From the NCBI RefSeq assembly GCF_934632265.1, contig NZ_CAKTYH010000126.1, positions 1 to 5,517 on the forward strand: 5,517 bases of DNA, given 5' to 3'. The stretch is from an uncultured Senegalimassilia sp. (GTDB lineage Bacteria; Actinomycetota; Coriobacteriia; Coriobacteriales; Eggerthellaceae). The position numbers and the translations under genes were made by a program. Within the stretch, counting starts at the first letter, position 1; each line of letters starts with the position of its first letter. The notes under the pieces are model-generated. The model worked only from the letters and a program-made list of their open reading frames with translations. It did not search any database and had not been told where the DNA came from. Of the stretch, positions 5,340-5,517 are shown in pieces.

Positions 5340-5367
5340 GTCGTGTGAACGGGGGACGGAGGTGTGT

Positions 5368-5502
5368 TCACGCGTCGGCGTCGCGGGGTGGCCGCGCAAG
5401 CGGCCGGTGGCGTTGACGCAGGTCGGCTAGCGCCCGCACATGAACAGACGATATGCCCATCGAGATGGCAGCAAGAAGGAAGCCTCGCTGTTGTTGATTC
5501 AT
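5368..5502 (-). CDS. Possible convergent ORF of unknown function (small gene or 3' end of a larger gene)
   Basis: On the minus strand an ATG at 5502 opens a 44-codon frame ending in TGA at 5368. The product starts MNQQQRGFLLAAISMGIS and ends in a basic, Arg/Pro-rich tail (RQRHRPLARPPRDADA). GAAGG lies five bases before the ATG, a reasonable ribosome binding site. The same frame is also open to the window edge, so this could be the end of a longer protein. About 28 of 44 codons end in G or C, much lower than in the neighbouring genes, which argues either for foreign or weakly selected DNA or against coding. A plus-strand frame from GTG 5364 is open over the same stretch. I recognise no family. 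Its support is position: it ends 28 bases from the strong hairpin at 5301-5339. Confidence 0.3.
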   Translation of the reverse strand: MNQQQRGFLLAAISMGISSVHVRALADLRQRHRPLARPPRDADA

Positions 5503-5517
5503 ATGCGCCTTCGTCGG

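Noticed and set aside
5390..5405. GGCCGC-GCAA-GCGGCC hairpin as a further terminator
   Set aside because: A short 6-bp stem with no T-rich tail on either strand, inside the possible minus-strand ORF. Such palindromes are common by chance in GC-rich DNA.
5364..5517. Plus-strand frame starting at GTG 5364 after GGAGG
   Set aside because: It is open to the edge but the translation shows no hydrophobic core or motif, and the start lies only 25 bases after the terminator hairpin with no promoter visible. The minus-strand frame is marginally better, though neither is secure.

Overview
This window is GC-rich, densely coding DNA. Strong G/C bias at third codon positions, GTG as well as ATG starts and AGGAAG-type ribosome binding sites point to a high-GC Gram-positive bacterium. 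The chorismate mutase/DAHP synthase pair, the AEC carrier and the PcrA-type helicase fit an anaerobic actinobacterium of the Coriobacteriia (Eggerthellaceae-like). That placement is an inference from protein style and composition, not from a database match.

Layout, left to right on the + strand: (1) the last 35 codons of a probable undecaprenyl-diphosphatase (uppP), ending at 109; (2) an AEC-family (auxin efflux carrier/malate permease type) membrane transporter, 181-1119, followed by a small weak hairpin; (3) an extended -10 promoter candidate (1188-1196) and a leader of about 95 nt; (4) a two-gene aromatic amino acid operon, in which a stand-alone AroQ-type chorismate mutase (1300-1581) overlaps a stand-alone type I-beta DAHP synthase (1578-2381) by ATGA; (5) a strong hairpin terminator (2411-2440); (6) a 325-nt intergenic stretch with a 13-bp direct repeat, several small palindromes and a promoter candidate; (7) a long PcrA/UvrD helicase gene (2707-5253); (8) a perfect 17-bp terminator hairpin (5301-5339); (9) a possible convergent minus-strand ORF (5368-5502) that may continue past the window edge.

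The operon carries the first committed step of the shikimate pathway (DAHP synthase) and the branch-point step to Phe/Tyr (chorismate mutase). Some Gram-positive bacteria fuse these two activities, and mycobacteria join them as a complex. The split, translationally coupled arrangement here suggests the two proteins form a feedback-sensitive complex. PcrA is an unrelated housekeeping repair helicase with its own promoter and terminator.

Most of the window is ordinary core genome. The most unusual signal is inside pcrA. Between two well-conserved helicase blocks there is an apparent in-frame insert of about 60-70 codons (about 4282-4485), low-complexity in protein, clearly poorer in G/C at third positions than its flanks, and carrying consecutive DNA inverted repeats. 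It looks like a palindromic repeat element captured in-frame in a helicase loop. I found no CRISPR array, tRNA, rRNA, transposase or convincing new multi-gene system.
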